Shown here: positions 62,480 through 64,000 of the stretch, piece by piece | How positions within the stretch are numbered: position 1 is the stretch's first letter | How the letters are laid out: each line of letters opens with the position of its first letter | NCBI RefSeq assembly: GCF_033568475.1 | Contig: NC_133122.1 | Location: 65,929,442-65,993,441 of the forward strand | Source of the DNA: Henckelia pumila | Lineage: Eukaryota > Streptophyta > Magnoliopsida > Lamiales > Gesneriaceae | DNA length: 64,000 nt | Direction: 5' to 3' | The notes under the pieces: model-generated | Told to the model about the DNA's origin: nothing | The model's input: the letters and a program-made list of their open reading frames with translations, nothing else | Database searches by the model: none | Position numbers and translations under genes: made by a program

Positions 62480-64000
62480 CTTTTCAGGATTAATTAATAT
62501 CTCAATAATCTAATATATTATTGAATAAAATCTTCTATTATAAATATGTGAGTTTCATTGTGAATTTACATGGTTACCCCTTTCATTATTATTATATCTA
62601 TTATTTATTACTATCTATTACTATTATAAACATGTGAGTTTCATTGTGAATTTACATGGTTATCTTTTCATTATTATTATATAAAATTAATTTGTTTTTT
62701 CTTCATTTATTTATTTGTATACTATGAACTCTTTCAAAAACAAAAATACTATTAGTATTTTTAAATATCTATATAAATATGTGAGTTTAACACTTGACTC
62801 TTCAATTAAACTATTTATTTAAGAATTATGCTATAAAATCTTTCAAATAAATCTATTATCTATTATCTATTATTTATTACTATTATAAATATGTGAGTTT
62901 CATTGTGAATTTACATGGTTACCCGTTCATTATTATTATATAAGATCAATGTGTTTTTTTTTTCATTTATTTATTCGTATACTATGAACTCTTTCAAAAA
63001 AAAAAAATATTGTTAGTATTTTTAAATATATATTAATATGTGAGTTTCACTATTTATTTAAGCATTATGCTATAAACTCTTTCAAATAAAAAATTAAAAT
63101 GCAATTAATATTTTTAAATTATTTTTTTACTATGAATATGTGATTTTCATTGTGAATTTACGTGACTACCGTTTTTCTTATTACATATGTGAGTTTCATT
63201 GTGAATTTACATGGTTACCTTTTCATTATTATTATATAAGATTAATGTGTTTTTTCTTCATTATTTATTCGTATACTATTAACTCTTCCAAAAAAAAAAA
63301 AATTGTTAGTATTTTTAAATATATATATATAAATATGTGAGTTTAACACTTGACTCTTCAATTAAACTATTTATTTAAGCATTACGTTATAAACTCTTTC
63401 AAATAAAAAATTAAAATGCAATTAATATTTTTAAAATATTTTTTTTACTATCATGAATATGTGATTTTCATTGTGAATTTACGTGACTATCGTTTTTCTT
63501 ATTACATATGTGAGTTTCATTGTGAATTTACATGGTTACACTTTCATTATTATTATATAAGATTAATGTGTTTTTTCTTCATTTATATATTCGTATACTA
63601 TGAACTCTTTAAAAAAAAATACTGTTAGTATTTTTAAATATCTATTACTATTATAAATATGTTATTTTCATTGTGAATTTACATGGTTACATTTTTATTA
63701 TTATTATATAAGATTAATGTGTTTTTTCTTCATTTATTTATTCGTATACTATGAACTCTTTCAAAAAAAAAATACTGTTAGTATTTTTAAATATATATAT
63801 ATATATAAATATGTGAGTTTAACACTTGACTCTTCAATTAAACTATTTATTTAAGCATTATGTTATAAACTCTTTCAAATAAAAAATTAAAATGCAATTA
63901 ATATTTTTAAAATATTTTTTTTACTATGAATATGTGATTTTCATTGTGAATTTACGTGACTACCGTTTTTCTTATTACATAATGAATGTTTTTTTCTCAA
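62480..64000. repeat. AT-rich complex tandem repeat reaching the window end
   Basis: The block TATGTGA(G/T)TTTCATTGTGAATTTAC(A/G)TG recurs at least nine times, embedded in longer units. These contain a TATTCGTATACTATGAACTC-like stretch, TATTTTTAAATAT and AACACTTGACTCTTCAATTA. Long units recur at offsets of about 321 bp (63141 to 63462) and 473 bp (63462 to 63935), the latter holding an extra partial unit. No gene. It continues beyond the window. Confidence 0.8.

Overview
The window looks like nuclear DNA of a flowering plant, most likely a eudicot. It has AT-rich intergenic DNA, small GT-AG introns, plant-specific gene families (SCARECROW-type GRAS, a plastid GNAT acetyltransferase) and dense nested plant LTR retrotransposons and DNA transposons. 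I cannot name the species from sequence alone.

Region by region: (1) 1-2776 is a young, internally deleted LTR retrotransposon on the minus strand, whose left LTR runs off the window. (2) 2777-5250 is a broken, minus-strand copy of the ribosome-export factor NMD3. The retrotransposon cuts off its 3' part, and its apparent 5'-UTR intron carries a 682-bp hAT MITE with a perfect 8-bp target duplication. (3) 5749-6342 is another MITE. (4) 6817-9434 is a complete two-exon SCARECROW gene on the minus strand. (5) 12494-22283 is a 9.8-kb Mutator-like element (MULE) with long terminal inverted repeats and a 9-bp target duplication. It holds a MURA transposase with one nonsense codon and, convergently, a multi-exon Ulp1/C48-type SUMO-protease-like gene. 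Between the two genes lies a large inverted arrangement of 141-bp tandem repeats. (6) 23723-25940 is an intact six-exon plant coiled-coil protein gene.

(7) 26337-53618 is a 27-kb nest of Ty3/gypsy elements. A truncated old LTR was invaded by element A (27307-44105, 3' LTR cut). A carries a 1.8-kb Copia-type solo LTR (30779-32590) bordered by a 200-bp duplication, and a complete opposite-strand gypsy element B (34566-42256, 5-bp duplication GATTA). The 3' LTR of A is interrupted by element C (44106-49836), whose end is fused to the 3' half of a B-like element D (49837-53618). All gag-pol frames carry stops, frameshifts or catalytic substitutions. All these LTRs share an array of short inverted repeats (ATCGGAnnnTCCGAT type) directly upstream of a TATA box.

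(8) 54466-56912 is a plastid GNAT acetyltransferase of the SNAT1/NSI/GNAT2 type whose 5' end I could not resolve. (9) 58375-58660 is a two-exon gene for the small complex I subunit NDUFA1 (MWFE). (10) 62480-64000 is an AT-rich tandem repeat that runs off the window.

The host genes (SCR, coiled-coil protein, SNAT1/NSI, NDUFA1) are unrelated single genes, not a cluster. The most unusual system is the MULE that pairs a transposase with a Ulp1-like protease and a 2.5-kb imperfect palindrome of satellite repeats. Next is the shared palindrome array in the LTR promoters.
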